A stretch of 64,000 nucleotides of DNA, taken from contig CANLAD010000001.1 of the NCBI GenBank assembly GCA_947488755.1, forward strand, positions 1,931,501-1,995,500. The letters are read 5' to 3'. The notes beneath the pieces were generated by a model. That model had not been told where the DNA came from and searched no databases. It was given only the letters and a program-made list of their open reading frames with translations. Source of the stretch: an uncultured Erythrobacter sp. Lineage in GTDB: Bacteria; Pseudomonadota; Alphaproteobacteria; Sphingomonadales; Sphingomonadaceae. Of this stretch, positions 46,589 through 54,818 are shown piece after piece. Position 1 is the stretch's first letter, and each line of letters opens with the position of its first letter. A program made the translations under genes and the position numbers.

Positions 46589-48049
46589 ATGGTGCACTCG
46601 AATGACAAGGCTCAGGCCACACGCCGCAATGCAGACGATGACCTGATGGAAGACGCCGAAGCCGTAAACCTCGCCGCCGACTGGGCCGATATCAGCACCG
46701 GATTGCGAAAGGATCTTGGCCACCAACTTCACAGCCAGTGGATCAAGCCGATCCAGGTCGGATCGATCAACAAGGAAGACGGCACGCTCGACCTGTTCCT
46801 GCCCACCGAATTCTCGGCCAATTGGGTGAAGGATCGCTTTCACGATCGTCTCCAGCTCGCTTGGAAGATCGCCCGCAGCGAAGTGCGCCGCGTGAATATC
46901 CAGGTCCATCCCGGGCGTCGCCAGCTTCCCGAGCTGCGTCTCGACGATGCGCGTCGCCCAGCCAATGACGGTGCGAGCGCCATTGCGGTTGCTGCCGGGA
47001 CAATCGGCGAGTCGGGTTTTGCCAGCTCGGTCGGGCTCGATCCCTCGCTAACCTTCGCAGCCTTCGTGACGGGCGAGGCCAACGTGCTCGCCTGCAATGC
47101 CGCGCAACGCATGGCCGCGACCGAAGCGCCGCAATTCTCACCGCTCTATCTCAAGGCCGCGACCGGACAGGGCAAGACGCACCTGCTCCACGCCATCGGC
47201 CACGCCTTCCTGCAAGCCCATCCGCGCGCGCGCATCTTCTACTGTTCGGCCGAGCGGTTCATGGTCGAGTTTGTGCAGGCGCTCAAAGCCAGCCAGATGA
47301 TCGAGTTCAAGGCGCGGCTGCGCAGTTTCGATCTGTTGCTGGTCGACGATATCCAGTTCATCATTGGCAAGGCGTCGGCGCAGGAAGAGCTGCTCTACAC
47401 GATCGACGCGCTGCTGGCCGAGGGCAAGCGTCTGGTCTTCGCCGCCGACCGCGCTCCGCAAGCGCTCGATGGGGTCGAGCCGCGTCTGCTCAGCCGCCTG
47501 TCGATGGGCCTCGTCGCCGACATCCAGCCCGCCGATATCGAGCTGCGCAAGAGCATCCTGCATTCCAAGCTTTCGCGCTTTGCCCCGCTGTCCGTGCCCG
47601 AGGATGTGATCGAGTTCCTCGCCCGCACCATCACCCGCAATGTCCGCGAGCTGGTGGGCGGCCTCAACAAGCTGATCGCCTACGCGCAGCTGACCGGGCA
47701 GGAAGTGTCGCTGAACCTCGCCGAGGAACAGCTTACCGATATACTGTCGGCCAATCGCCGCCGGATCACGATCGACGAGATCCAGCGCACTGTCTGCCAG
47801 TTCTACCGCATCGATCGCAGCGAGATGAGCTCCAAACGAAGGGCTCGCGCCGTGGTTCGGCCACGGCAGGTGGCGATGTATCTCTCCAAGGTGCTGACCC
47901 CGCGCTCCTATCCCGAAATCGGGCGCAAGTTCGGCGGGCGCGATCATTCTACGGTCATTCACGCGGTGCGCTTGATCGAGGATCTGCGCACGCGCGATGC
48001 GGATATGGATGGCGATGTGCGCAGCCTGCTGCGACAGCTGGAGAGCTGA
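46589..48049 (+). CDS. dnaA: chromosomal replication initiator DnaA
   Basis: A 486-residue initiator. Domain I (about residues 30-110) contains the KDLGHQLHSQWIKPIQ region; a short linker follows; the AAA+ domain III has Walker A GQGKTHLLHAIGHA and Walker B LLLVDDIQFIIGK; domain IV ends in the DNA-binding signature GGRDHSTVIHAVRLI. It unwinds oriC as an ATP-bound oligomer. Start chosen at ATG 46589, behind GGGAA; upstream ATG 46541 has its purine stretch too close and 46646 would trim the N-terminus. The N-terminal 40 residues are charged and unconserved. Confidence 0.95.
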   Translation: MVHSNDKAQATRRNADDDLMEDAEAVNLAADWADISTGLRKDLGHQLHSQWIKPIQVGSINKEDGTLDLFLPTEFSANWVKDRFHDRLQLAWKIARSEVRRVNIQVHPGRRQLPELRLDDARRPANDGASAIAVAAGTIGESGFASSVGLDPSLTFAAFVTGEANVLACNAAQRMAATEAPQFSPLYLKAATGQGKTHLLHAIGHAFLQAHPRARIFYCSAERFMVEFVQALKASQMIEFKARLRSFDLLLVDDIQFIIGKASAQEELLYTIDALLAEGKRLVFAADRAPQALDGVEPRLLSRLSMGLVADIQPADIELRKSILHSKLSRFAPLSVPEDVIEFLARTITRNVRELVGGLNKLIAYAQLTGQEVSLNLAEEQLTDILSANRRRITIDEIQRTVCQFYRIDRSEMSSKRRARAVVRPRQVAMYLSKVLTPRSYPEIGRKFGGRDHSTVIHAVRLIEDLRTRDADMDGDVRSLLRQLES

Positions 48050-48105
48050 GGGCACTTTCGCGCTGGTCGAAGTCTGGCGCGTATTGCCTTATCGACACCC
48101 GCTCC

Positions 48106-48125
48106 ACAGCCTGCCAACAGGCTGT
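48106..48125 (+). terminator. hairpin between dnaA and the ThiF/MoeB gene
   Basis: ACAGCCTG-CCAA-CAGGCTGT, a perfect 8-base stem with 4-base loop ending two bases before the next start codon (48128). It may terminate dnaA weakly or mask the ribosome site of the downstream gene. TTATCGACA at 48089-48097 differs from a DnaA box by one base. Confidence 0.5.
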
Positions 48126-48127
48126 CC

Positions 48128-48913
48128 ATGAGCGTATCCACCCCCCTGTCCCCCGCCCGTCTCGACCGGTTCGCACGCCATATCGTGCTGCCGGAGATTG
48201 GCGGCGTGGGTCAGGTGGCGCTGGCGGGCAAGCATGTCGCGCTGGTTGGCCTCGGCGGGATCGGCTCGCCTGCGCTGCAATACCTCGCCGCCGCGGGGAT
48301 CGGGCGCTTCACTTTGATCGACGACGATGATGTCGATGCGAGCAATCTCCAGCGCCAGACAATCTTCACCAGCCGCGATGTCGGCCACGGCAAGGCGACG
48401 AGCGCGCGGCGCTGGCTCGCCAATTTCGACGAGGCTTTGGAGGTAACGCTCAGCGATACGCGGATCGATGCGGACAACTCTGCACAGTCCATTGCGGGCG
48501 CGGACCTGGTGCTAGACGGCACGGACAATTTCGCCACCCGGCTTGCGGTTTCGGACGCCTGTGTCGCCTCGGCCATCCCGCTGCTTTCCGCCGCAGTCGG
48601 ACGCTTTCAGGGTCAGGTCGGTGCGTTTGCCGGACACATCGCCGACCAGCCCTGCTATCGCTGCTTCGTCGGCGATGCGTTCGATGCGGAGGATTGTGAC
48701 ACCTGCGCCGAGGACGGGATTCTGGGCGCGATGGCCGGTTGGGTGGGAAGCTTCGCCGCGATGCAGGCGGTGCGCGTATTGCTGTCCGGGGTGAGCGCGC
48801 TGGGCGAGCCGATGTGGGGTCGCCTCCACCTGCTCGACGGGCTCAAACCCGGCATGCGAACGCTCAACATCGCCAAGGATCCGGCGTGCCGGGGCTGCGC
48901 GCCCTCGGGTTAA
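48128..48913 (+). CDS. HesA/MoeB/ThiF family sulfur-carrier adenylyltransferase
   Basis: A 261-residue E1-like enzyme that adenylates the C-terminal glycine of a ubiquitin-like sulfur carrier (MoaD or ThiS). ATP-binding loop VALVGLGGIGSPALQYLAAAG, Asp of IDDDDVDASNLQRQ, and two zinc-binding Cys pairs (CYRC and CRGC at the C-terminus). The CDTCAEDGILG stretch is the position of the catalytic Cys. Which carrier it serves (molybdopterin or thiamine) cannot be read, as no partner gene is adjacent. Confidence 0.92.
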   Translation: MSVSTPLSPARLDRFARHIVLPEIGGVGQVALAGKHVALVGLGGIGSPALQYLAAAGIGRFTLIDDDDVDASNLQRQTIFTSRDVGHGKATSARRWLANFDEALEVTLSDTRIDADNSAQSIAGADLVLDGTDNFATRLAVSDACVASAIPLLSAAVGRFQGQVGAFAGHIADQPCYRCFVGDAFDAEDCDTCAEDGILGAMAGWVGSFAAMQAVRVLLSGVSALGEPMWGRLHLLDGLKPGMRTLNIAKDPACRGCAPSG

Positions 48914-48970
48914 TTCGGAACACAAGCGCCCCGGCTCGCGTTGTTTTGGTGCAACGAAAGGTCGCTGACG

Positions 48971-49186
48971 ATGGAAATCACATATATCCCGATGATCCTC
49001 GCGCTCTTCACTCTGGGCGCGGTTCTTCTCTACGGCATCAGCCGCTATCTGAAGATGAAGAAGGAAACACCCGACGATCGCGAACTGCATCCCGAGGACA
49101 AGCTCGCGAACGAGCAGTCGGTCCCCAAGCAGGAGCCGACCCCGCAATCGGCCGCCGATCACGGCACCACGCCGCCCAAGCCCTGA
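48971..49186 (+). CDS. small single-pass membrane protein
   Basis: A 71-residue protein: one N-terminal membrane helix (YIPMILALFTLGAVLLYGISRYL), then a charged and Pro/Gln-rich cytoplasmic tail (KETPDDRELHPEDKL). No family recognised. ATG at 48971 has AAAGG nine bases upstream. Directly downstream of the ThiF-like gene and convergent with the sirtuin gene. Confidence 0.6.
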   Translation: MEITYIPMILALFTLGAVLLYGISRYLKMKKETPDDRELHPEDKLANEQSVPKQEPTPQSAADHGTTPPKP

Positions 49187-49210
49187 TACCGGGTCGGCGA
49201 CGCCGCAGCG

Positions 49211-49912
49211 CTAGACGCTCAGCACTTCATCGACCCATCGCGGCACCAGCGTTCCGGCTGGGCCTTGGCGCGATTCGTCGAACAGGTGCGATCCTTCGCT
49301 CGGCTCCAGGTTGAGCTCCAGTGTCTCTGCTCCCGCCAATTTCGCCTCCTGGACGAAGCCCGCAGCGGGATAGACCGCGCCGCTGGTCCCCAGGCTGACA
49401 AATAGGTCGGCCCGCGTCAGCGCCGCATAGATGCGCTCCATCTGATACGGCATCTCTCCGAACCAAACGACATCGGGACGCAGCGCCTTCGCCTCGCACG
49501 CCGGGCATTGCGGTCGATCGATCAACGGGCCGTCCGGCTCCGAGCGCACGCCGCACGATGCGCACAGCGCCCGCCTCAATTCGCCATGCATGTGAAGAAC
49601 GTCGGTCGAGCCGCCGCGTTCATGCAGATCGTCGACATTCTGCGTTACCAGCAAAAGCTCGCCGGAGAACTCGCGTTCAAGGTGCGCGAGCGCGCGGTGC
49701 GCGGCGTTGGGCTTGACCTTTTCGAGCGCGGCGCGGCGCATGTCGTAAAAGCCGAGCACGAGATCGGGATCACGCGCGAAACCTTCCGGCGTCGCGACAT
49801 CCTCCACCCGGTGCTGCTCCCACAGCCCGCCCGCGGCCCTGAACGTGTCGATCCCGCTCTCTGCCGAAACCCCGGCTCCTGTCAGGATGACGATGCGTGA
49901 TAGTTCTGCCAT
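49211..49912 (-). CDS. cobB: NAD-dependent protein deacylase (sirtuin, CobB-like)
   Basis: A 233-residue sirtuin that removes acyl groups from lysines with NAD as cosubstrate. NAD-binding GAGVSAESGIDTFR; catalytic His109 in LHMHGEL; zinc finger Cys117, Cys120, Cys136 and Cys139 (CASC and CPAC). Tyr56 and Arg59 in FYDMRR match the YxxR motif of class III (SIRT5/CobB-type) sirtuins that favour negatively charged acyl groups such as succinyl. Divergent from dapB with only about 40 bases between. Confidence 0.95.
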   Translation of the reverse strand: MAELSRIVILTGAGVSAESGIDTFRAAGGLWEQHRVEDVATPEGFARDPDLVLGFYDMRRAALEKVKPNAAHRALAHLEREFSGELLLVTQNVDDLHERGGSTDVLHMHGELRRALCASCGVRSEPDGPLIDRPQCPACEAKALRPDVVWFGEMPYQMERIYAALTRADLFVSLGTSGAVYPAAGFVQEAKLAGAETLELNLEPSEGSHLFDESRQGPAGTLVPRWVDEVLSV

Positions 49913-49950
49913 GGTCGAGTTCGTTCAATCAGGACATGGACAGGGTAGCA

Positions 49951-50682
49951 ATGGCGAATTTCGGGATCGTCGGACACAAGGGGCGAATGGGCGGCGCGAT
50001 CATCGCGGCGCTTGAGGACACCGCGCACAGCTTTCGCGCGGGCGTCGATGCAGGCGGGGACGTGCGCGCGGTGGCGCGGCAATGCGATGTGCTGGTCGAC
50101 TTCTCCGCACCCAGCGCACTCGAAGCCAATCTGGCCGCTGCATGCCGCGAAGGCGTGCCGATACTCATCGGGACCACCGGGTTGGAAGACGCCCACTACA
50201 CGGCGATCGACGAGGCGGCGCGAGACATTGCCGTTCTGCAGACAGGAAACACCTCGCTCGGCGTCACGCTGATGGCGCATCTGGTGCGCGAGGCGGCGGC
50301 GCGGCTTGGGCCGGACTGGGATATCGAAGTGCTGGAAATGCACCACCGCGACAAGGTCGATGCACCATCGGGCACCGCCAGGCTGCTGGGCGAAGCGGCG
50401 GCGGATGCGCGCGGGATTTCGCTCGCCGACAATCGCGAAGCCGGGCGCGACGGGCATACTGGAGCGCGCGGTGACGGAGCTATCGGCTTCGCGGCACTGC
50501 GGGGCGGTACGGTGGCGGGCGAGCATGCCGTGATGTTCGCCGGTGAGCAGGAGCGGCTGACGCTCTCGCATAGCGCGGAAAGCCGCATGATCTTCGCGCG
50601 AGGAGCCGTTCGCGGGGCACAATGGCTCGTTGGTCGAAAGCCCGGTCGCTATACGATGAAGCACGTGCTGGAACTTGGGTGA
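49951..50682 (+). CDS. dapB: 4-hydroxy-tetrahydrodipicolinate reductase
   Basis: A 243-residue NAD(P)H-dependent reductase of the lysine/meso-DAP pathway. N-terminal Rossmann motif GIVGHKGRMGGAI; catalytic region LEMHHRDKVDAPSGTARLLG with the Lys and His of the active site; terminal ARGAVRGAQWLVGRKPGRYTMKHVLEL. ATG at 49951 gives the expected N-terminus and has AGGG upstream; ATG 49936 is in frame but has poor spacing. dapE of the same pathway lies 5 kb further on. Confidence 0.96.
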   Translation: MANFGIVGHKGRMGGAIIAALEDTAHSFRAGVDAGGDVRAVARQCDVLVDFSAPSALEANLAAACREGVPILIGTTGLEDAHYTAIDEAARDIAVLQTGNTSLGVTLMAHLVREAAARLGPDWDIEVLEMHHRDKVDAPSGTARLLGEAAADARGISLADNREAGRDGHTGARGDGAIGFAALRGGTVAGEHAVMFAGEQERLTLSHSAESRMIFARGAVRGAQWLVGRKPGRYTMKHVLELG

Positions 50683-50721
50683 CATGAGCGTCCAACCGTC
50701 CGCGCCCGATGAGGAGCATTG

Positions 50722-51894
50722 ATGTCGATCGATCCGCAAGCTGCCACCGCCGCCGTTCTCTCCCGCCTGTCGGAGGCTGAGCTGGAAACGGCGCGCAGCT
50801 ATACGACCGGTAATCACTGGCTGATCCTCGCCGGGCTGGTTGTCTCCGCGCTCGTTGCTTTCATTCTGGTGCGCAGCCGCGTGCTCGATGCGCCTTATGC
50901 GAGGCTTGAACAGCGTGGGCGGGCGCTGCGGACCTTTGTGGTCGCTGCGGTGTATCTCGTGCTCAGCACGCTTATCGTCCTGCCTTATTCGATCTACACC
51001 GACTGGTGGCGCGAGACGCAGTATGATCGCACCAGCCAGCCGCTCGGCGATTATCTGGCGCAGAGCGCAATCGAGACGGTCCTTACCGCCGTGATCGGTG
51101 CGCTGTTCCTAGTCGCGCTCTACGCGCTCCTGCGGCGCACGGGCCGCTGGTGGTGGGCGTGGGGCGGCGCTCTGGTTGCCGCAACAATCGCGTTCTTCCT
51201 GCTGCTCTCCCCCACCTTGATCGAGCCGCTGTTCAACGAATACGAACCGGTTCCGGAGGGCGAAGTGCGCGAAGCGGTGCTGGATCTGGCAGCCGATGCG
51301 GGGGTGCCGCCGGAGCGGGTCTTCGTCTTCGATGGGTCGCGCCAGTCGAACAACTTCACCGCCAACGTCTCGGGCGTGGGCGGCTCTGCGCGGATTGCGA
51401 TTTCCGACGTCGCGCTGGGAGAAGCCTCGCTTGACGAGGTGAAGGCGGTGACCGGGCACGAGATCGGGCATTACGTGCTCGGCCATGTCTGGCGCCAGGT
51501 CGCGGTGCTCGGCCTGCTGGCTGTGGCGGTGTTCTGGCTGACCGCGCGGACCTATCCGTGGTTTGCCCGGGCGTTTGGCACCCACGCTTCGATAGAGGAT
51601 GTGCGCGGCTTGCCGGTTCTGGCCTTCACGATCGGCCTGTTCTTCACGCTGGCCCAGCCGATCACCAACACGCTGACCCGGGTGGGAGAGCGCGAGGCGG
51701 ATGCCTATTCGCTCGATAATGTCGGCCTGCCCGATGCGCTCGCCGGCGCGCTCGCGAAGACGGCCGAGTATCGCTATCCGCTCGCCGGACCGGTTGAGGA
51801 GGCGCTGTTCTACACCCACCCCACGGTCGAAAGCCGGGTGCGGACCGCGATGGAATGGAAAGCGGCGAATGTCGGCGCTAACGCCAGCGAGTGA
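50722..51894 (+). CDS. M48 family zinc metallopeptidase (Ste24-like)
   Basis: A 390-residue integral membrane protease with about seven hydrophobic segments. The zinc motif is HEIGH (246-250), with the third ligand Glu in GEREADAYSLD. The layout matches Ste24/CAAX prenyl protease, whose bacterial members clear damaged or mis-inserted membrane proteins. ATG at 50722 follows GGAG. The next gene (nth) starts with a GTG overlapping its stop (GTGA, 51891-51894). Confidence 0.93.
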   Translation: MSIDPQAATAAVLSRLSEAELETARSYTTGNHWLILAGLVVSALVAFILVRSRVLDAPYARLEQRGRALRTFVVAAVYLVLSTLIVLPYSIYTDWWRETQYDRTSQPLGDYLAQSAIETVLTAVIGALFLVALYALLRRTGRWWWAWGGALVAATIAFFLLLSPTLIEPLFNEYEPVPEGEVREAVLDLAADAGVPPERVFVFDGSRQSNNFTANVSGVGGSARIAISDVALGEASLDEVKAVTGHEIGHYVLGHVWRQVAVLGLLAVAVFWLTARTYPWFARAFGTHASIEDVRGLPVLAFTIGLFFTLAQPITNTLTRVGEREADAYSLDNVGLPDALAGALAKTAEYRYPLAGPVEEALFYTHPTVESRVRTAMEWKAANVGANASE

Positions 51895-52556
51895 CCAAGG
51901 ACCAGATCTTCGAATTCTTCCGCCGCCTGGCCGAGGATAATCCCGACCCCGAAACCGAGCTGGAATACGGCAACGCATACCAGCTTGTGGTCGCGGTGGC
52001 GCTGAGTGCGCAGGCGACCGATGTGGGAGTGAACAAGGCGACGCGCAGCCTGTTCGCAAAGGTAGAGACCCCGCAGCAGATGCTCGACCTGGGGCACGAT
52101 GCGCTGGTGGAGCACATCAAGACGATCGGGCTGTTCAACTCCAAGGCCAAGAACGTCATCGCGCTCTCGCAATTGCTGGTGGACGAATATGGCGGCGAGG
52201 TTCCCGGCACCCGTGACGATCTGGTGCGGCTGCCGGGCGTCGGGCGCAAGACCGCCAATGTGGTGCTCAATTGCTGGTTCCGGCAGGAAACCTTCGCAGT
52301 CGACACCCACATCCTGCGCGTCGGCAACCGCACGGGTCTGGCGAAGGGCAAAACGCCCGAAGCGGTCGAGGCGAAGCTGGAAAAGCGCGTGCCCGAACCC
52401 TTCCGCCTCGATGCGCATCACTGGCTGATCCTGCATGGCCGCTACGTCTGCAAAGCGCGCACGCCGGAATGCTGGCGGTGTCCGGTGGTGGATCTGTGCA
52501 GCTTCCGGAAGAAGGTGCTAGAACCACCCAAACGCTCGACAGCTCGAAAGGCGTGA
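51891..52556 (+). CDS. nth: endonuclease III
   Basis: A 221-residue base-excision DNA glycosylase/AP lyase for oxidised pyrimidines. Helix-hairpin-helix LVRLPGVGRKTANVVLN with the catalytic Lys, then catalytic Asp in VDTHILRVGNRTGL. The [4Fe-4S] cluster ligands are four Cys in CKARTPECWRCPVVDLC (Cys-X6-Cys-X2-Cys-X5-Cys). Start is GTG, coupled to the M48 gene. With mutM it makes two oxidative-damage glycosylases in the window. Confidence 0.96.
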   Translation: MTKDQIFEFFRRLAEDNPDPETELEYGNAYQLVVAVALSAQATDVGVNKATRSLFAKVETPQQMLDLGHDALVEHIKTIGLFNSKAKNVIALSQLLVDEYGGEVPGTRDDLVRLPGVGRKTANVVLNCWFRQETFAVDTHILRVGNRTGLAKGKTPEAVEAKLEKRVPEPFRLDAHHWLILHGRYVCKARTPECWRCPVVDLCSFRKKVLEPPKRSTARKA

Positions 52557-52579
52557 TCTCGTTTCAAAGGAGAAGAGCC

Positions 52580-52981
52580 ATGTTCAGATCCCTGACGCTT
52601 TTGGCCAGCGCGGCGTTGACCGTTTCCTGCGCCCCGGTCGAACGTGATCGCGACGTGGATATAGCCGATGTCAGCCCGCCGGTGCGCGTGCTTGGCGAAG
52701 GGCAAAGCTGCATCCCCCGCTCGCTGATCCGCCAGACGCGGGTGCGCGGCAATCAGGTGATCGATTTCGAGATGCGCGGCGGCGATATCTATCGCAACAT
52801 CCTGCCCGGTCGCTGCCCGGGCCTCGCGCTGGAGGAGGCGTTCACCTACGACACCTCGATCGACCAATTGTGCAGCCCGGAAATCATCTACGTTCTCCAG
52901 CAGATTGGCGGCCAGATCCAGCGCGGCGCGGGCTGCGCGCTAGGGCAGTTCGTGCCGGTGGAGTATGCAGACGAGGGCTGA
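52580..52981 (+). CDS. small hypothetical lipoprotein (DUF6491-like pattern)
   Basis: A 133-residue exported protein: signal (FRSLTLLASAALTVSCAPV) with a lipobox-like Cys, then four further Cys. The mature sequence (GQSCIPRSLIRQTRVRGNQVIDFEM, GGDIYRNILPGRCPGLALEEAF, YDTSIDQLCSPEIIYVLQ) resembles a family of small periplasmic proteins that I associate with DUF6491, but this is from memory. Strong ribosome site AAAGGAGAAG. Likely cotranscribed with nth. Confidence 0.65.
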   Translation: MFRSLTLLASAALTVSCAPVERDRDVDIADVSPPVRVLGEGQSCIPRSLIRQTRVRGNQVIDFEMRGGDIYRNILPGRCPGLALEEAFTYDTSIDQLCSPEIIYVLQQIGGQIQRGAGCALGQFVPVEYADEG

Positions 52982-53509
52982 TCACGGTTCGATCAACTCG
53001 TATTTGGCGGCTGCCGATGGTCGAACGATGTAGCGATCATTTTCACGCGCTAAATCGCGAGCGAGTGGGATCGCCCCGTTCGGCATAATTGGAAGAGCGC
53101 GCGTGTCAGGCCACAGCAGCACGATATCGGACACTAGTTCGGTTCTGAACCTATCCGACAATTCAGGGTCTTTCCCGCGCGGGAAGCTGATCCAGATACG
53201 CCCGAGATGCTCCTTGGAATCCATCGCAGATGCCATCGACTCGTCATCATCATCGCCCCGCCATACCGATGCCTTGAATGTGATCGGAGCTACCTGGGAC
53301 AGAGTTCTCAATTCCGCTTCCGTCGCCGCGTCGACATGGAACCCTTGCTGTTCAGCGTGTGCCTCCAATAGAGCGAGAAATCTCTTGTGATCCTTAGATG
53401 TGGGCAAAGAGACTTCGTACGCCGCCACCGTTCGAACCCATTGCGGCTGATCCACTGCGCCGCATCCGCCCACCAGTAGTGCGAACCCCAAGAAGAGCCT
53501 AAACATCAT
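52982..53509 (-). CDS. hypothetical lipoprotein
   Basis: A 175-residue exported protein with lipoprotein signal (MFRLFLGFALLVGGCGAV, Cys in GGC). No domain recognised; GC is lower than in neighbours. Its start overlaps the end of the symporter gene by 11 bases, and its stop abuts the end of the convergent gene. A second ATG one codon later is an alternative start. Confidence 0.6.
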   Translation of the reverse strand: MMFRLFLGFALLVGGCGAVDQPQWVRTVAAYEVSLPTSKDHKRFLALLEAHAEQQGFHVDAATEAELRTLSQVAPITFKASVWRGDDDDESMASAMDSKEHLGRIWISFPRGKDPELSDRFRTELVSDIVLLWPDTRALPIMPNGAIPLARDLARENDRYIVRPSAAAKYELIEP

Positions 53510-54818
53510 CCGCCGACGCCAGCTCGCTCTTGTCGATTTCGCCCAGCATGCTCGCGGTCGCCACCGTTACGGTCGCGTCGCCGGTGACGTTGGTGGCGGT
53601 GCGCATCATGTCCATGATCCGGTCGACACCGGCGACGAAGGCGATGGTTTCCAGCGGCACGCCGACGGCGGTGAACACCGCGCCCATCATCACGAGTCCT
53701 CCGCCCGGTATTCCCGCCGCGCCGATCGAGCCGATAGTGGCCAATAACGCGACAACGAAATAGTCCGCCCAGCTCAGCTCCACCCCGAACAATTGCGCGC
53801 CGAACAGCGTGACCAGCCCCAGATACATCGCGGTCCCGTCCATATTGATGGTCGATCCCAGCGAGACGACGAAGCTCGATGTCGGCTTGCTAACGCCGAG
53901 ATTGCGCTGAGTGCAGCGCAAAGTTACCGGCAGGGTCGCGGAGGAACTGGCAGTCGAATAGGCCACCGCGATCGCGTCGATCATTCCGCGAAAGAAACCC
54001 GCCACCTGCACCCGTGCGACCAGCGCCAGAATGCCGGTGTAGAGCAGCCCGATCACCAGCAGGCAGCCCGCATAATTGAGCGCCACCAGCTTGGCGAGCG
54101 CCGCCACCGCATCGAGCCCCAGCGTGCCGACCACCCACGCGATCAGCGCGAACACACCGAACGGCGTCAGCTCCATCACGATGATGGTGATCTTCTGAAA
54201 GATCAGCGCGCCGCTGTCGAACGCGCGCGCGATCGCCGCCGCGCCGCCGGGCTTGCCGCCGTCTTTCTCCTCTTCCCGCCGCGCCAGCAGGATGCCGATG
54301 CCCACCAACAGCGAGAACACGATTAGCGGCAGCACCTGCACATTCGCCATCACGCCCACCGGGCTGACGGGGATCATCGAACGCAGCATCTCGCGCCAGT
54401 CGAATGGCGAGGGTTCAGGCGTCGCGCCCATCTCCAGCATCGAGGTATCGACCCCGACACCGGGCTCGAAAAACGTCCCCAGCGTTAGACCCAGCACAAC
54501 GGCAACCTGTCCGGTGAGCACGAACATCAGCACCGCGCGCCAGCCGACGCTGCCGAGCTTTCCAAGATTGCCGATCGCCGCGACACCCGCGACGATGCTG
54601 AAGAAGATCAGCGGCACGATCAGCATCTTGATGAAGTCGATGAAGACATCGCCGACGATCTTGATGCTCTCCGCGCCCGGCCCCCAGATATAACCGGTGA
54701 TCGCGCCCAGGATCAGCGCGGCGATGACGCGCTGCCACAGCGGGATCGCGAACCAGCCGCCCAGCAACCCCTTGCTCTCGGACGATCCGCGCGTGCCGTC
54801 GCTCATAGCTTCGCTCAT
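53499..54818 (-). CDS. dicarboxylate/amino acid:cation symporter (DAACS/GltP family)
   Basis: A 439-residue secondary transporter with eight or so membrane helices and two re-entrant hairpins. Hallmarks: the Ser-rich HP1 motif TASSSATLPVTLRC and the substrate/Na+ motif GSTINMDGTAMYLGLVTLF, then PGGGLVMMGAVFTAVG-type HP2 (IPGGGLVM) and a C-terminal GVDRIMDMMRTATNVTGD. It likely imports glutamate, aspartate or C4-dicarboxylates with Na+ or H+. Start overlaps the dapE stop (ATGA, 54815-54818). Confidence 0.94.
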   Translation of the reverse strand: MSEAMSDGTRGSSESKGLLGGWFAIPLWQRVIAALILGAITGYIWGPGAESIKIVGDVFIDFIKMLIVPLIFFSIVAGVAAIGNLGKLGSVGWRAVLMFVLTGQVAVVLGLTLGTFFEPGVGVDTSMLEMGATPEPSPFDWREMLRSMIPVSPVGVMANVQVLPLIVFSLLVGIGILLARREEEKDGGKPGGAAAIARAFDSGALIFQKITIIVMELTPFGVFALIAWVVGTLGLDAVAALAKLVALNYAGCLLVIGLLYTGILALVARVQVAGFFRGMIDAIAVAYSTASSSATLPVTLRCTQRNLGVSKPTSSFVVSLGSTINMDGTAMYLGLVTLFGAQLFGVELSWADYFVVALLATIGSIGAAGIPGGGLVMMGAVFTAVGVPLETIAFVAGVDRIMDMMRTATNVTGDATVTVATASMLGEIDKSELASADDV

